This document shows positions 24,190-36,050 of a stretch of DNA of 64,000 nt, one piece after another. The DNA is from Camarhynchus parvulus (Eukaryota; Chordata; Aves; Passeriformes; Thraupidae). The stretch covers positions 50,773,493 to 50,837,492 of the forward strand of contig NC_044573.1 in assembly GCF_901933205.1 (NCBI RefSeq). The letters run 5' to 3'. Within the stretch, counting starts at the first letter, position 1, and the number at the start of each line of letters is the position of its first letter. A model generated the notes under the pieces. It did no database searches. It saw only the letters and a program-made list of their open reading frames with translations, and was not told where the DNA came from. Both the position numbers and the translations under genes were made by a program.

Positions 24190-24234
24190 CTTTTTTCTCT
24201 TTCTTTCCTTTCTTCTTTCCTTTTTTTCCCCTTT
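24190..24234. repeat. 45-base uninterrupted polypyrimidine tract
   Basis: All C or T on the plus strand, with mirror-like TTTCTTTCC words. Such tracts can form triplex (H-DNA) structures. Confidence 0.8.
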
Positions 24235-24239
24235 GGTAT

Positions 24240-24563
24240 TTATGAACTGGAAAGCCCAAACTTTTCTAAATCTGCTTCTATGAGTATGATTATGGAAAGT
24301 ATAAGTATACAAAACCATAGAAAGATTAATTGTAGATAAAGAATGTTTTCTGTTCTTGAATAAAACATTTCATTCAAAATCACACTTAATACATACAAAG
24401 ACAAAATCCCAAAGACACTCCTTATTGTAATCCAGCCATTTCTGTTTAAGAGCTCTAAATAATCAAGAGGACGAAGAGCTACACATAAGAGTTGATAAGC
24501 AGCACCAAAGTGCTCATAAGTAATAGTCAAATAGTTTTCCCAGTAATAGTTGAATACAGCCAA
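24240..24563 (-). other. Open frame with two hydrophobic segments, unknown
   Basis: A 107-codon minus-strand frame has no ATG at its start (first codon TTG). Residues about 49-63 and 74-95 are hydrophobic enough to be membrane segments, and the end (EADLEKFGLSSS) is polar. The stop is followed directly by the A/G-rich strand of the tract at 24190-24234. T-rich DNA readily encodes hydrophobic stretches, and frames of this length occur elsewhere in the window by chance. No family is recognised and no splice sites are convincing. Confidence 0.15.
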
Positions 24564-25499
24564 GGCTTCAGCAGTCAGACTTCTTGATTACCAACATCTT
24601 GATACATGCTCTGGATGCTGGGACAATCTAGACTGTGGACATCTTTGCTGCTGTTCCTCAGATTTTTCAAATTCTCTGAGAAAGTTTTGCTTCAAACTTT
24701 ATTGGGTTATGATTTTTTTTTCACTCAGAAAACCAGTCCATAACAGAAAATAGTGACTTAAAACACCTTTGAGGATAATGGCCACAGAGACAATGGCATT
24801 TTGCCTATGCAGGTGATGACTCAAATAATACAAACATTTCCCTTCTTTTGTAAACACTTCATGTCAACACATATGTATGTTTTAATAGAAGAGTTAAATC
24901 CTAATTTTTAAGAATATATGGAAAAGCAAACCATTTTTAAATGAGTCAATCATTAGAAAGAGGCCTGGATATGAAAGACACACATAGCTGCATAATTTGG
25001 AATGACAGTGGATAATATTCTCTGTATATCACAAGGAGGAGAAACATAGATCTTACTTTCCTAATATATTTATAAGTAGTGAAATTGTAGAAGCCTGAAT
25101 TGTCAGGGATGAATTAAAATACAAAGGTCTGACTGAAAATAAACACACTGGTATAGATAGATTGTACTTGAAAGTATTGTGGTATTACTTCCTGGAAATT
25201 GATTTAATGATCCATTTTCATAAGACCCAAAACAAGTATCAGATAACTACCTACTTTAGCAAATGACTACAAGTATCCAATATTTCACTAATGGTAGCTG
25301 CAGTATAATGCCACTAGTGTTGTATACAAATCTATTAAAATGCTAATTGCTTCATCAGGCTATTACTAGCACTAGTTGCCTCTGCCAATACAATATTAGC
25401 ATCTCTATTTCAGTCTTTCTTAGAATTAGAGGGTCAATTATAATACCCTTAAGATCCATCAAAAGTAATTGAAAGAGGTATATTTAATTGACATGTATT
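24564..25499. other. Unannotated AT-rich DNA
   Basis: Nothing recognised. Confidence 0.55.
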
Positions 25500-25817
25500 C
25501 TAAAGAACATAAATGTTTACTGGGATTCTGGTTTTTAGGAATCTGCTTTCTTTAGATTGAACTTTGCCCTTTTGGTCTCTATAGGTGTTTCCTTGGGAAA
25601 GCCTTTTGGAGAATAGGAATGTAATACAGTCTTCTACAGTGTCTGCTGTCTCTCCAGGACTCAGTGATGTGTATCTAAATCTCTCTAACACTCGTTCTGT
25701 ACAGTCACTGATGTATTTGCAGTTCTGTACAGCAGCTGCTGACACATAACCAGTTATTTCACAATGAAACCTATAATAACTGTTTCTTTCCAAGTGAAAT
25801 TTTGTCAAAACTGGCAC
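25500..25817 (-). other. Anonymous 105-codon open frame
   Basis: Minus-strand frame with balanced composition (for example SLSPGETADTVEDC in its middle), starting at GTG rather than ATG. It is on the same strand as the frame at 24240-24563, but no splice signals join them. No domain is recognised. Probably chance. Confidence 0.12.
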
Positions 25818-26675
25818 CTAGATACTGTGATTGCTGTGATACAAACATCTGAGAGAGGGAAAACTAGCCTGAGCACTACACTCATTCTTCTGTAGAAGCG
25901 TGTGTGCAAAAGCATGAATGTCTAAAGTCAGGGTGGTTTCTCACATGTTTTAATTTTTCTTTTTAAATCCTGATCCGTGTTACATTTACATCATTTCACA
26001 GTTCAGTCTTTTCTGGTCTAATACCAAATGAATTTTCTCTAAAAAGCTGGGTAAGTAGACAACAGCTATATTCTTTAACCTCATCAAGAAAGTGTAATGT
26101 AAACACAAATGTTGGCTAAAAGCATATGCTAAACTTCAGTGAAGTAACTGCATTCTCCTGTTATTGCAACTCTTCTGTAGTTTATTGTGCTCAATGATTT
26201 TGTTGTGTCTGAAATAGCTGTATAATTTGTGCACATGCATCTTCAAACCAGAAGCATAACCTGTGGCTGCACATTTTGAATAGATGGATCTGTTACAGAA
26301 CATTGGTTCATACAGAGTATTTTAAGGAAACAGGAACATACTGTGGCCTGTGCTACCAAATAGGTACACTTTTTGACTTTCACTTTGCCCCAAATGCAGG
26401 TTTATATACATTCTCTTTGGTGAGAATGCAACCAAACTCATTATTTTAATGAAGAAACACATAAAACTGGGAAGCATAAACTAGAGTGGAAGCTTTTTAA
26501 CTGGAAACACAACAAAAAGATTTTAAAGGCCTCAAAAGTTCTGTTACCAGACAGTAGGAAACAGATAAATGATCATAACTAAGTGACTTCCCAACTCTGA
26601 ACTTTGTGGACTCGGTAATGTGGTTTGCTACTGGGCAACAAAATGTTGTTGCCTCGGAGCACTTCTCAATTAGAA
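25818..26675. other. Unannotated AT-rich DNA
   Basis: Nothing recognised. Confidence 0.55.
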
Positions 26676-26714
26676 GTTCTGTGATAAGAAATGTTCTGTG
26701 ATAAGAAATGTTCT
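26676..26714. repeat. 17-bp tandem duplication
   Basis: GTTCTGTGATAAGAAAT occurs twice in exact tandem (26676-26692 and 26693-26709), with the start of a third copy. A recent slippage event. Confidence 0.9.
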
Positions 26715-27660
26715 GGTTCATGGCAAGTACTGAGGGTTGAAAAACATAAGCTATAGAAAACATTTGGAAACACAGCTATTTTCTCTGCATGAATGTTTCC
26801 TTTGCTTATATGTTCTCCATCACTTACTCAATTCCTGTGATGCTGGCCAAGTTCAGAAGGGCTAAACATTACCCAAGTCTCAACATGCAGTTCTTCCTCA
26901 TGCCTGCACAGCTCCACAAGGCTATTTACAGGCGTCTGCAGCTTTTAATCCTTTCTCTCTAGTCCTGGTCATTTACATTCCTTGAGGATTTTTCAGTCCA
27001 TTAAATATGACCTTTCAATGTTCTTTTGGAGTTTCATAATACAGTTAATGCATGACTTCGTCCTCAGGGACAAAGTGTACGGAAGCAGCCCATGTGCTAT
27101 CCAAAACAATGGTTCTTTCCTCCTTTAACTGGAAAGATTTCAAACTGTGGCTCAGTAACTAAAGGTACTATGACTGTTTCAAGAAGCTTTACAGTCATAC
27201 AGGACTCAATACACAAATCTGAGGCTTTATTCTCCTCAAACAGAGCATTTTCATCTTAACAGTTGTTTATAGGTACATCACCACTTTGTACTTCCACTAC
27301 AATGGATAATCTTTCTTGTTCTAATATCAGTAAGAAACAATTACAAATAATAAGACTAATTATAACAGTGAATGTATCAATAAATGGTTACGTCTGTAGT
27401 ATTTGAGTAACTGGAAGAATGCTTATGGCTTCGCACAGAGCTAACACAGTAAGAAATGCAGAAAGAAGCACTGAAACTCACAGGGAAATGTTGTTTGTAC
27501 TTCACTGCCTGCTTGGCTGGTGTGGATTTTGGAAATGTGTGTTTAACTACAAACCCTTTGTGTAAGGACTGTGTTTACTTATTCAGCCCTTTTATATGGA
27601 TGATAATTTTCCACAAAATGAAAATATAAGTCACCCATGACTGTACTTGATTCTCAATTT
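26715..27660. other. Unannotated AT-rich DNA
   Basis: Nothing recognised. Confidence 0.55.
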
Positions 27661-27720
27661 TTGAAATTTTTCACACAGCAGGGCAATCTTTTGAAATTTT
27701 CCATATAGTATGGCAATCTT
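27661..27720. repeat. 30-bp tandem duplication, 25/30 identical
   Basis: Two adjacent 30-base units both begin TTGAAATTTT and end GGCAATCTT. Four of the five differences are C/T transitions, consistent with an older duplication. Confidence 0.85.
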
Positions 27721-30700
27721 TCAGAATCTGACATCAAAGATCCTGATAAATTCAGAATTTTCCCTAATTTGCAAGACAGAAGGCCAAAAGCAAACATACA
27801 ACAGTTTCTCCTGGAAAAGAACAAAAGTTAGTTGTTTCTATCTTCTGTGTCCAGTGTAATCTATCAGGTTAGAAAACAGTCCTTGATTTAAGGCTCTGGA
27901 CAATATCTGTGAAATGCAGCCTGTAGGCTAAGCAAGCAAACATCTGTCTCCCAGGGAAGTGGGGCAGGATGCTAACTGCAAAGTGCAAGCTGTACTTGGT
28001 GTACCTTCAGCTGGGTGCATTGTGCCAACAGCAAACTCCTGGGGGCTGGAACAGTGCATAAGTCAACTGTCATTTTTTTTTCTCCTTTTTTAATCTTGCT
28101 GTCTCCTACTGTACTTCTATGCATAATAAGCATTCCTTAAGCTCTTGGCTCTGCCTGACAGCAATGGCTGCATGGCTCACAGATGGCTCATGGAGACTTT
28201 AGCCCCCTGTTTCTGTTGACTCTTGCAGGCACTGAGAGTTTTGTATGTAACTAAGCAAATCTAAAAGTAACTTTCTTTATATGAGGTTTTGTCAAATATA
28301 TTCATTCATTTCTGAACTGCTGCAGAATATTTTCCCAACTAGTTAAATTGGGAATATCTAGGAGAGTAAATCTTTCTCATTTCCAGTAGCGTGATGATAC
28401 TTACTCTGCAGAAAGGAGAAACGCTGACTCTGTCAGTGGTTGGATTGGCAGCAGTCGTCCAATAAGCACAGTTCAGCACTCCATTCTGTAATGCCAGGTC
28501 TGTAACTAGAACAGTTCATGCCAGAGAAATGTATTGACTAGGTCAGGACATTCTTTCCCTTTGTATGAAAAGAGCTACAAAAACATTATTTCCAGTATGC
28601 AGGAAGCAACCTGATTTAATGGTTGTGCATGTCTACAGTATGCTGCTGCTACTGAGAACAGAATGGATAAGACAGAACCGCGTGTCTGAAAGATGCCCTG
28701 ATGTTTCAGTGGGTCCCAGAAGGCAGAGTATGATCTGCATGTGGTGCTCTATGAAGCTTGCAAATGTTTCTGAAACATCATGTTGGTGATGTGCCTGGTT
28801 TCTGAATGAACAAACAAGCAGAAATTCAATATGGATGCAGAGTCAAGTACTTATTAATAACCATAGTTATCTCAAATATGAAAGGGCAGCTGCAAATGTT
28901 GTTGTTAAGGAGTTGCCTGTTTTTGTCCATTAAAGAAGCAAATCTCTTTCCTGTGCCATTTGTTACATGAGTCACATTGTGTCTGGTTAGATCAGCCTGT
29001 GTTGTATCAAAAATGCACACTGTGTGTGCTGACAAAGCCCAAAGCAATACAGTACAGGATACATTTCCAGCCTAATAAGTGGGAAGCTACAGCTGTGTCT
29101 TCTACCAACAATGACACGCATTGTATTTGCTTTCCAACATGCAGCTTTTCACTGTGGGCTAAATGTGCTGTAGGTAGAAGTTACCTGAGTAGAATGCAAT
29201 AGGCCTTGAAAACAAGCGTGCACACAAACCTGCAATATGGTCAGGAGAAATGACATATCCTCATTGTATTCAGTATTGGTGTAATTATTATAGGTGTTCA
29301 ATATATTATTTTGTCACAGAGATCCTGATGTAGCCATTACATTATTGCAAGCTCTCTGATACAGGAAGATACAAGGTTTAAGAGCTGGAATTCTCACATA
29401 CTAGATAACATTGTAAATCCTGCTCCAGAAATAATTCTTAGCTAATAGGATTGAAGGGGGACATAGTTCAGTGAACTCCAGGCACAAAAGGTGGTTCATT
29501 CCCACCCATTTATACATGTGTTCTCCCCCTACCTATCCCACAAATCTCTTTTTCCTCTTAATAATTTCATCATTCTCTGTACTTGTTACTTAAATGTTTT
29601 CCCTCTCATTTCTTCATGTGTCACACAACCTTATAATAATCCATCTTTAGAAAGAAAGCTTTATTGAATACAGAATTGAAAAGATCTTAGCAACTTCTTT
29701 TTTCTCCTAGACTTGAGTAGGCAATAGTGGTACTCTACTTCTTGCTTATCTATTAAATGTTTAGCTATTACTAAGGAAGAAAGTGAACATAAAGCCCCAC
29801 AATATGAGTTCCATCTAAGAGTAATCATCTTCCTTTTTTTTTCATTCTTACCTCTTTTCTTATTTTTCTCCTATACTTTGACTACGGGCTCTTTGAGGAA
29901 GAAATTCTATTTTTATTCCTTTCAGCTACATCTAGCACATGTATGCTGTAAGTAATAAGTAATGTCAAATAGTTCTTGTCTTACTACAACCATTCCAGTC
30001 ATCTTCCAAACCATTGGTTTCTGAGGTCAGAAGCACTAAAAGACATTCACATAAAGGCATAGCTTAATTAGAGCATGCATCTAGGAAGAAACTGCCAGGA
30101 CCTTCCAACACTTCTGCAGAATCTGGTGAAAGATGGGGATAGCCCTGAATGATGGCAAAGCAAACTATGAAATGCAGCACACATACACCCATAAGAAAAC
30201 ACATGTAGATGCAACCAGCTGCTTTTTCACCTCTTTTGACCAATGGATTCTTACCATTGCTCTAGAAAGAGGCCCTTTAGATGGATCTTCCCTAAGGAAA
30301 TCCAGTAATACATGTTGTTTAGGAGGACAACTTTTGTCCAGAATAATTTTGTGCGGTATAGAGTTCCAAACTTTTCTAATATCTTTTCAGACAATTTCTG
30401 AAATATTTGTTTTCTTCATCATCAGGGTATCTTCTACCTATAAAGGAGAAATTTCAGCACATGAAAGAGTGAAACATTAGCCATTCATACGAATTTGCAA
30501 CCATTATGCTAATCAGCAAGTAAAGACAACATAATCCCTTGATCCATATTGAACAAGTGTTCTCAACAAACAAAGCCTTTTCATCTCAGAAAATGGACAC
30601 ATTTCTGAGGCTTATAGTGTACAAATGTCCTTTCCTGGTCTTCATCAAAAGCAGTATTTTTTTTAGCAAGCAGTTCTTATTTGCTATTAAAACACTATTT

Positions 30701-32275
30701 TGTTTAAAAATATTTCAATTTCATTTTAAAAATAGTACAATCCTTGCAACATGTTGCATTTGGAAAATTTTGTCATCATATTCCAATTTCTGATAATTGC
30801 TAAGAATAAATTAAATCAGTCACTGTAAGACTATGTTTCCTTTCAAAAGGGAAAAAATTCCTGTATGTATATTTATGACTATATTTGAACTTGTTTTGTG
30901 AAATTTCTTTACGTGAATGCCTAATTCTTTCTGGATTATGCAGGCCAGAAGTTAGAAAAGAAATCAGATTTTAAGAGGCTGTAACACTTGTGCTAAGTTT
31001 CATTAGAACACCTGCACTGTCTGTGAAGAAGAGTAGTCAATAAAATCAATGACATCTATCTTTAAATAAAATAGAAAGGCAAAATGAATTCATGATGGAC
31101 TGGATAAAGGTCATGTGTTAGCAACGTTCAATATTTTAAAACCATAGAATAAGAGAAGAAAGTCAGTCTCAGAAGAAAAATCAAGATGTTTCTTCTTCTA
31201 TACCATGGCTTCCTTTCTCTGTTTTTACTCACCTTGATGTTATTTTTTGTTATGTTACATGTAGTTTGCTGTGTTCAAGGAGGTTTCTGCACAGCATTAT
31301 GACTATGCAAGATTTGTAGATGCCATTTTTCTGTCTCTAGAAGACACCCATGCACTTGCTTGTGATACTGAGGTTTATTTGTTTTCAATAATTCTACTTT
31401 GTCCTCAAAACAAGAGTCTCTAAACCAAGTTAGTATGAGGAAGAAGAATTGAGATGGAAAGAAGAAGGCAATATGAGCCTGTTTAATTTTTGTCCAAATA
31501 CTTGTTCTTCTTTTGTACAAGAGGATTTTTTCACAAGTGGAAAGTAGTGTGATCCAATCATCTGCCAGATTAATACAGCACATTTCTTTTCATTTAAGTA
31601 GGAAAAGAGAACAACCTTTGGACCATCAGATATTGCAGGAGCAACAAAATACTACCTTCTACCCACCAGAGTTTCCTGTTGGGGGTGCAGAAACCAGTGT
31701 GTTTGGCAGCTGCTGCTTGTGAGAAGGGAGGGAGCGCTATTGAGCGGAGACAGGTAGAGTAGTCCCAAACCCCAGGTATGGCCTCATTTACTCTTTTGCT
31801 TGGATCACCCTGCTTTGGAAGCATGACACCAATTTCTCACAGTGCAGGACAAATACAATCCTTGTTGAAATAGGTCAGTGCACAGTGAAATCAAATTAAT
31901 CTATGCATTTGGGGAACAAGTAGAGAAGGAAATGTCTTCCTAACATTCAGTGGAAAGTTAACCTAAAACACTACTTACATATACTGGCACAAGAAGAATG
32001 TTTCCAAAAATGTAAAATCTGAGGTCTGGCAAAGAAAAAACTTATTTTTAATTCTAAGGCAACTGTCCCTGCCCAAATTAATTGTAGCATCAAAGTTAGT
32101 CAACTACATCAAGGCATAAAGTATCTTGGTTTCACTTGTAACATATGTTCTTCCAAGATATCACAGTATAATATGTATAGACTTTTGTTTGTGATTACAT
32201 TGCCTTAGTATTGTTCAGTGTTGTCTTTTGGGACGTTTTTCAAGAGGTAGTTATTATGAACAGTAGTCCATACTG
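27721..32275. other. Unannotated DNA
   Basis: About 4.5 kb with no supported gene or repeat. A 115-codon frame at 30133-30480 has no recognised motif. Sequence near 31680-31760 is slightly GC-raised. Confidence 0.6.
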
Positions 32276-32372
32276 GAATACATTAGGGATATGGTTTAGT
32301 GGTGGACTTGGCAGTGCTAAGAGTTGAGCTCCATGATCTTAGAGGTCGTTTCTAATCTAAATGATTCTATGA
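32276..32372 (+). mobile_element. CR1 LINE 3' tail fragment (CR1 B)
   Basis: The sequence carries hallmark words of the CR1 3' end in order: GGGATATGGTTTAGTGG, GGACTTGGCAGTGCT, CATGATCTTAGAGGTC and finally ATGATTCTATGA. Only the last 100 or so bases remain. It differs in sequence from CR1 A, so it belongs to a different subfamily. Confidence 0.93.
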
Positions 32373-32496
32373 CCCAATATTGGGCAAAACTGCTAAGCTG
32401 TTAGGAATGAAGAGCCAGCTGATAGTTTTGAAATTAAAGTGCTCTCCAGCTCAATTTTTTGTGGATAAGTATTTGTAAATCTCTTTTATTTGAAGT

Positions 32497-33090
32497 TATA
32501 GAATCCCAAGATCACAGAAACATTCAAGCTGGAAGTGACTTTGAGCAATGTCTATTTCTTTCTCCCACTCAAAACAGGGTCAGCTGCTCAGGTAGCTCAG
32601 GATTTCATCCAGTTAGATTTTGAACACCCCTGATGGTGGGGAATACAAAATCTGTTCCACTGCTAGACTGCTGTCATGGTGAAAAAAGAGTTTTCTGACA
32701 TCCAGCCAAGCCTGCTTTTTCAACTCCCGTCTGTTGTCTCTTACCTTCCAACCAAGCCCCACTGTAAAGTGCTCAATACTGCCTTCTTGCCGAACCTCTC
32801 TCCCAAGCCCCTCCCAGTAGCTGAAGGTTGCTGTAAGGTCCTTCTTAAACTGTCTCTGCCCCAGACTGAACCACCTCTGGTGCCTCAGCCCCTCCTCGAC
32901 AGCTGGATGGTCCATCCTTGACCATCTTGGTAAACCTTGCTTTAGTTTACCAATGTCTTTCCTTTACCAGGGTACCAAAAACTTGACCAGTCTTCCAGAT
33001 ACAGTTTAACTGTGCTAAGTAGAGGGGGATGTAATAGAAAACAAATATTTGCCAGGCTGTGGTTACAAGCACTGTACCAAGGCTATCCCT
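32497..33090 (-). mobile_element. CR1 LINE 3' fragment, reverse orientation (CR1 C)
   Basis: Read on the minus strand this is ORF2 C-terminal sequence followed by the CR1 tail. The plus strand therefore begins with the reverse of the tail (ATAGAATCCCAAGATCAC). On the minus strand LDVRKLFFH (near 32690-32665) corresponds to the conserved region before the ORF2 end. The piece around 33022-33030 (AGTAGAGGGGG on the plus strand) matches the reverse of the segment encoding the LYSA motif. It is heavily diverged with indels and not functional. It lies tail to tail with CR1 B, 124 bases away. Confidence 0.92.
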
Positions 33091-33349
33091 ATTTCTGACA
33101 GGTCAGCAGGCAGATAAGATTATTAAGTTAATAAAATTTTGGCTCACTTTCTAAAACTGATGCTTTCACACTTAAACATCTACTTCCATAATTTTTCTGG
33201 ACAATCAAACACTTCACTTTTGCTTTGCTTCAAGTACAGATTCTGAAAACAATTCTGTAAAAAATAACAAATGAAAAATTAAGCTTTACAATAATGCCAT
33301 AACAGAAAGAAACAAAGCATCACTGTTACTATTCAGAGAGAACACACCG

Positions 33350-33480
33350 TGCTGAAGGTGTAGGGTGTTTCCCTGGTAATACAGATACTCAAGATTTGTT
33401 CTTTCTCTCTACAAGACCCACCCAATCCTTGGAAGCACATCTACAAATACTGTTTCAATAAACCTTTGTTCCTGAACAAC
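33350..33480 (+). other. Possible old LTR 3' part (poly(A)-signal region)
   Basis: CAATAAACCTTTGTTCCT at 33456-33473 is followed by ACAACTG. LTR 1 has CAATAAACCCTTGTTCCT and then ACAACTG around its poly(A) signal at 10075-10106. The shared block includes the hexamer AATAAA (33457-33462) and the T/G-rich element. No TG/CA ends or duplication are found, so this may be a truncated, diverged relative or coincidence. Confidence 0.3.
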
Positions 33481-34889
33481 TGTGCCATTATGAAATATCT
33501 TCAGTTAAAAAAAAAAGTAACATGAGCTAAAACATGAACACTCTCAAGTTTATATAAATGTATGATATTTATATAACAAGGAGTTAGACAAGCACTTAGT
33601 TTAGACCCTGATATTTTTGTGAAGTAGCTTCCTGCACTTAGGAGCAGAGGCACACACAGATATTACAGCTTTCTGGAAAAATTATACAATTCACAAAATT
33701 GCTACAGATCTCTAAGTACGGTAAATATCCCTATCTAGTGATTAAATTTGATTCAAAAACTTTAGGACCTCCACTGCAGACAATAAATGAGGAAATAGTT
33801 TTAGTTATAAAGAAAGTAAAAAATTCTCTGACTTGTGGGTATGTAACCATTTTTGGTGGGGAGTGTTCAGTTATTGAAGGGAGGACAAAAGTTCTTATAC
33901 AAAACTCTTTTCAGTGCTGAAAAAGGCTCTAAGAATTCACCAGTTTTAACAGTTTCCTTTCACACTTGGTCTTAAAACTACTGAGGGCATTTCTGCAACT
34001 CCAAAATTTGATTAAAAATTTAATTTATAATTAATGAAACTAAATTATTTTGGTGCTCATATTCAACTTTTTCATTTAAAAATTCATCTCAATTATCATT
34101 TGATACAATTGAAATAATGTTCTATAGAGATTCAGCTTCCAAGTTTGTCGTAAGACATGCTTATATTTAAAATTAGCTATATTTAAAAACAGTAGAGCAT
34201 ATCATACCCAGACACCTTGACAGATAAAAGGGTTAATTTGGTCAGCTTCAAAATATATGTGCGCTTGTGTTTTTCAGGCAGTTTTTTCACACCACAACTA
34301 AATAAGAATTTAATTTCTTATTAAACATATGAAATGTGACAAACAAAACATCAATGAGCAATAACAACAAATGGTGACAAATGAAAAATGACAGCCTCCT
34401 CCAGAAGCTTTCTCCAAACTGATTTCCCAAGAAAATCTGTATCTAACTAGTCTTTGAACATTCCTTGTTTATGGAGAGTGTATGATATGTTGTACTTATG
34501 ATTGGAAACAACAGCCTCCAGGATGTATCAAAAAACAGAATGCAAGTTTTTCATTGTCCTTAGTCTTCTAAAGTGATTCTCATTCTCCACACATGGCAAC
34601 ACACCCTACTTGGGATGTTGCCAAAGATTAAGGTGACATCTTGATAATGAAAGTGATTATTGGCCTACCAGTTTGGGCAACACGTGTGTAGGGCAGCAGG
34701 AGAGGGGCCACAGCTAAAGGCTCCTTTTTATAGCTACAGATAAAGATCTTATACAGATAAAGGATTCAGACTGCAGAAGGACTCGTTCCTTAGTCAAACT
34801 TCTGATTCCAAGGTCTGCAATCTACTTATGACCCCTCTATTAAATGATGGTGACCGTCTGAGAGTGCATCATGCATAGAGTAAAATAGA
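33481..34889. other. Unannotated AT-rich DNA
   Basis: Nothing recognised beyond an E-box CACGTG at 34681-34686. Confidence 0.55.
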
Positions 34890-35330
34890 TGCCATTGACT
34901 GCTTGTGCACAGGGAAAGTAAAAGTGCTGGAGGACCTGAGGACTGCCTCACCAGTCCAAGCAATAGAACAGCCCTGGGTAGTTTTGGCCTGTGTGGACTA
35001 CCACTCACCTAAACTACTCCTGGGCATATTTGGGAGTGAGCATGGGCCAGCAACTGTTCCCAGCAGTCATCTGACTTGGGAGCTGCAAGAGGTTTCAATG
35101 GTTTGGGCATGGGCTGTTCCCCAACAGCTGGTCCCTGTGGATGAGATGGTGGTCCTGGGAACATTTGATGGACTAGTTCAGGTTTCACTTCTACTCCTCT
35201 GCCTATGCAGTAGTTACAGGTCAGCATGCCCTGCTCCAAACTTGGGGAGCACATCCCAGCACATATGGCCTGCCTTTCACAAAAGCTTTGTAATGTGAGC
35301 CCAGGCCTGCCATGGTACAGCCATGGCTTT
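34890..35330. other. GC-raised segment with a 131-codon open frame, unclassified
   Basis: Base composition shifts to roughly half G+C. A plus-strand frame is open from ATG 34903 to 35298 (131 codons), overlapped by an 81-codon minus-strand frame. Words such as PSSHLTWELQEV give no family match I can name. There is no poly(A) signal or splice site of note. It could be a retrocopy fragment, an unlisted repeat or GC-driven chance. Confidence 0.25.
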
Positions 35331-36035
35331 GGGTTGTTTCCTAGAATGTTCAGGATATGTCCAGGACAATTTTTGTCATTCCATGTGTAAAGCTTATTTT
35401 CAAATCACTTCCCAGGCAGCAGAATCACCTGTAAAATACTTAGGTATGTTTGATTATTACCAAAATTAAAATCAGAGATATGCTTTGCTTATGCCATGTG
35501 TGATTGCTTTTCTTAAACTCTGACCCTTTAGGGGCTATTAGTTTCTCTACAGAAACATATGCTTTGAATTTGTGCTAGTGTGCGTTCAAGTGATTTACTG
35601 TAGACTGATTAGATAATTTAATTGACACAATTAGCAGCAATATTTGTGGAAACAGCACATAATACCTCACTTCTTGTGTCCTTGTTTTTGTCATGCCAAT
35701 TATCCTCTGCTTTTCTAATCAAATGATTTTATAGGAGACTCAGAATGAGATACAGAGTGTAACATGAGACTTTTCTTTATCATTAAAGATGAAAATTCAA
35801 CTCCTTGCTTTTCAAGGAGGTATTTTGAGACTAATCACTCTTTCTTATGCAAATAATTTATTACACCATCCTGGCACATAGAACCACTTGTGAGCCTTTT
35901 GGTTTAAAAGAAAATACCTAGTGTTCATCAGAAAGGGAGGTGCTGACAGTACTGAATAGAGAGAACAATAGTGCAGCAGGTACTCTGGAAGATTCCCCAC
36001 TGGGCTCTGCTGATAGAGTGGAAGTTTGACCCCGC
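35331..36035. other. Unannotated AT-rich DNA
   Basis: Nothing recognised. Confidence 0.55.
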
Positions 36036-36050
36036 AGTGCCCTCTGCTAT
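36036..36050 (-). promoter_or_regulatory. CTCF-like motif 1
   Basis: AGTGCCCTCTGCTAT on the plus strand reads ATAGCAGAGGGCACT on the minus strand. It matches the vertebrate CTCF core CCASYAGRKGGCRSY at 13 of 15 positions, including AGAGGGC. Both mismatches are at the less constrained outer end. Binding is inferred. Confidence 0.5.
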
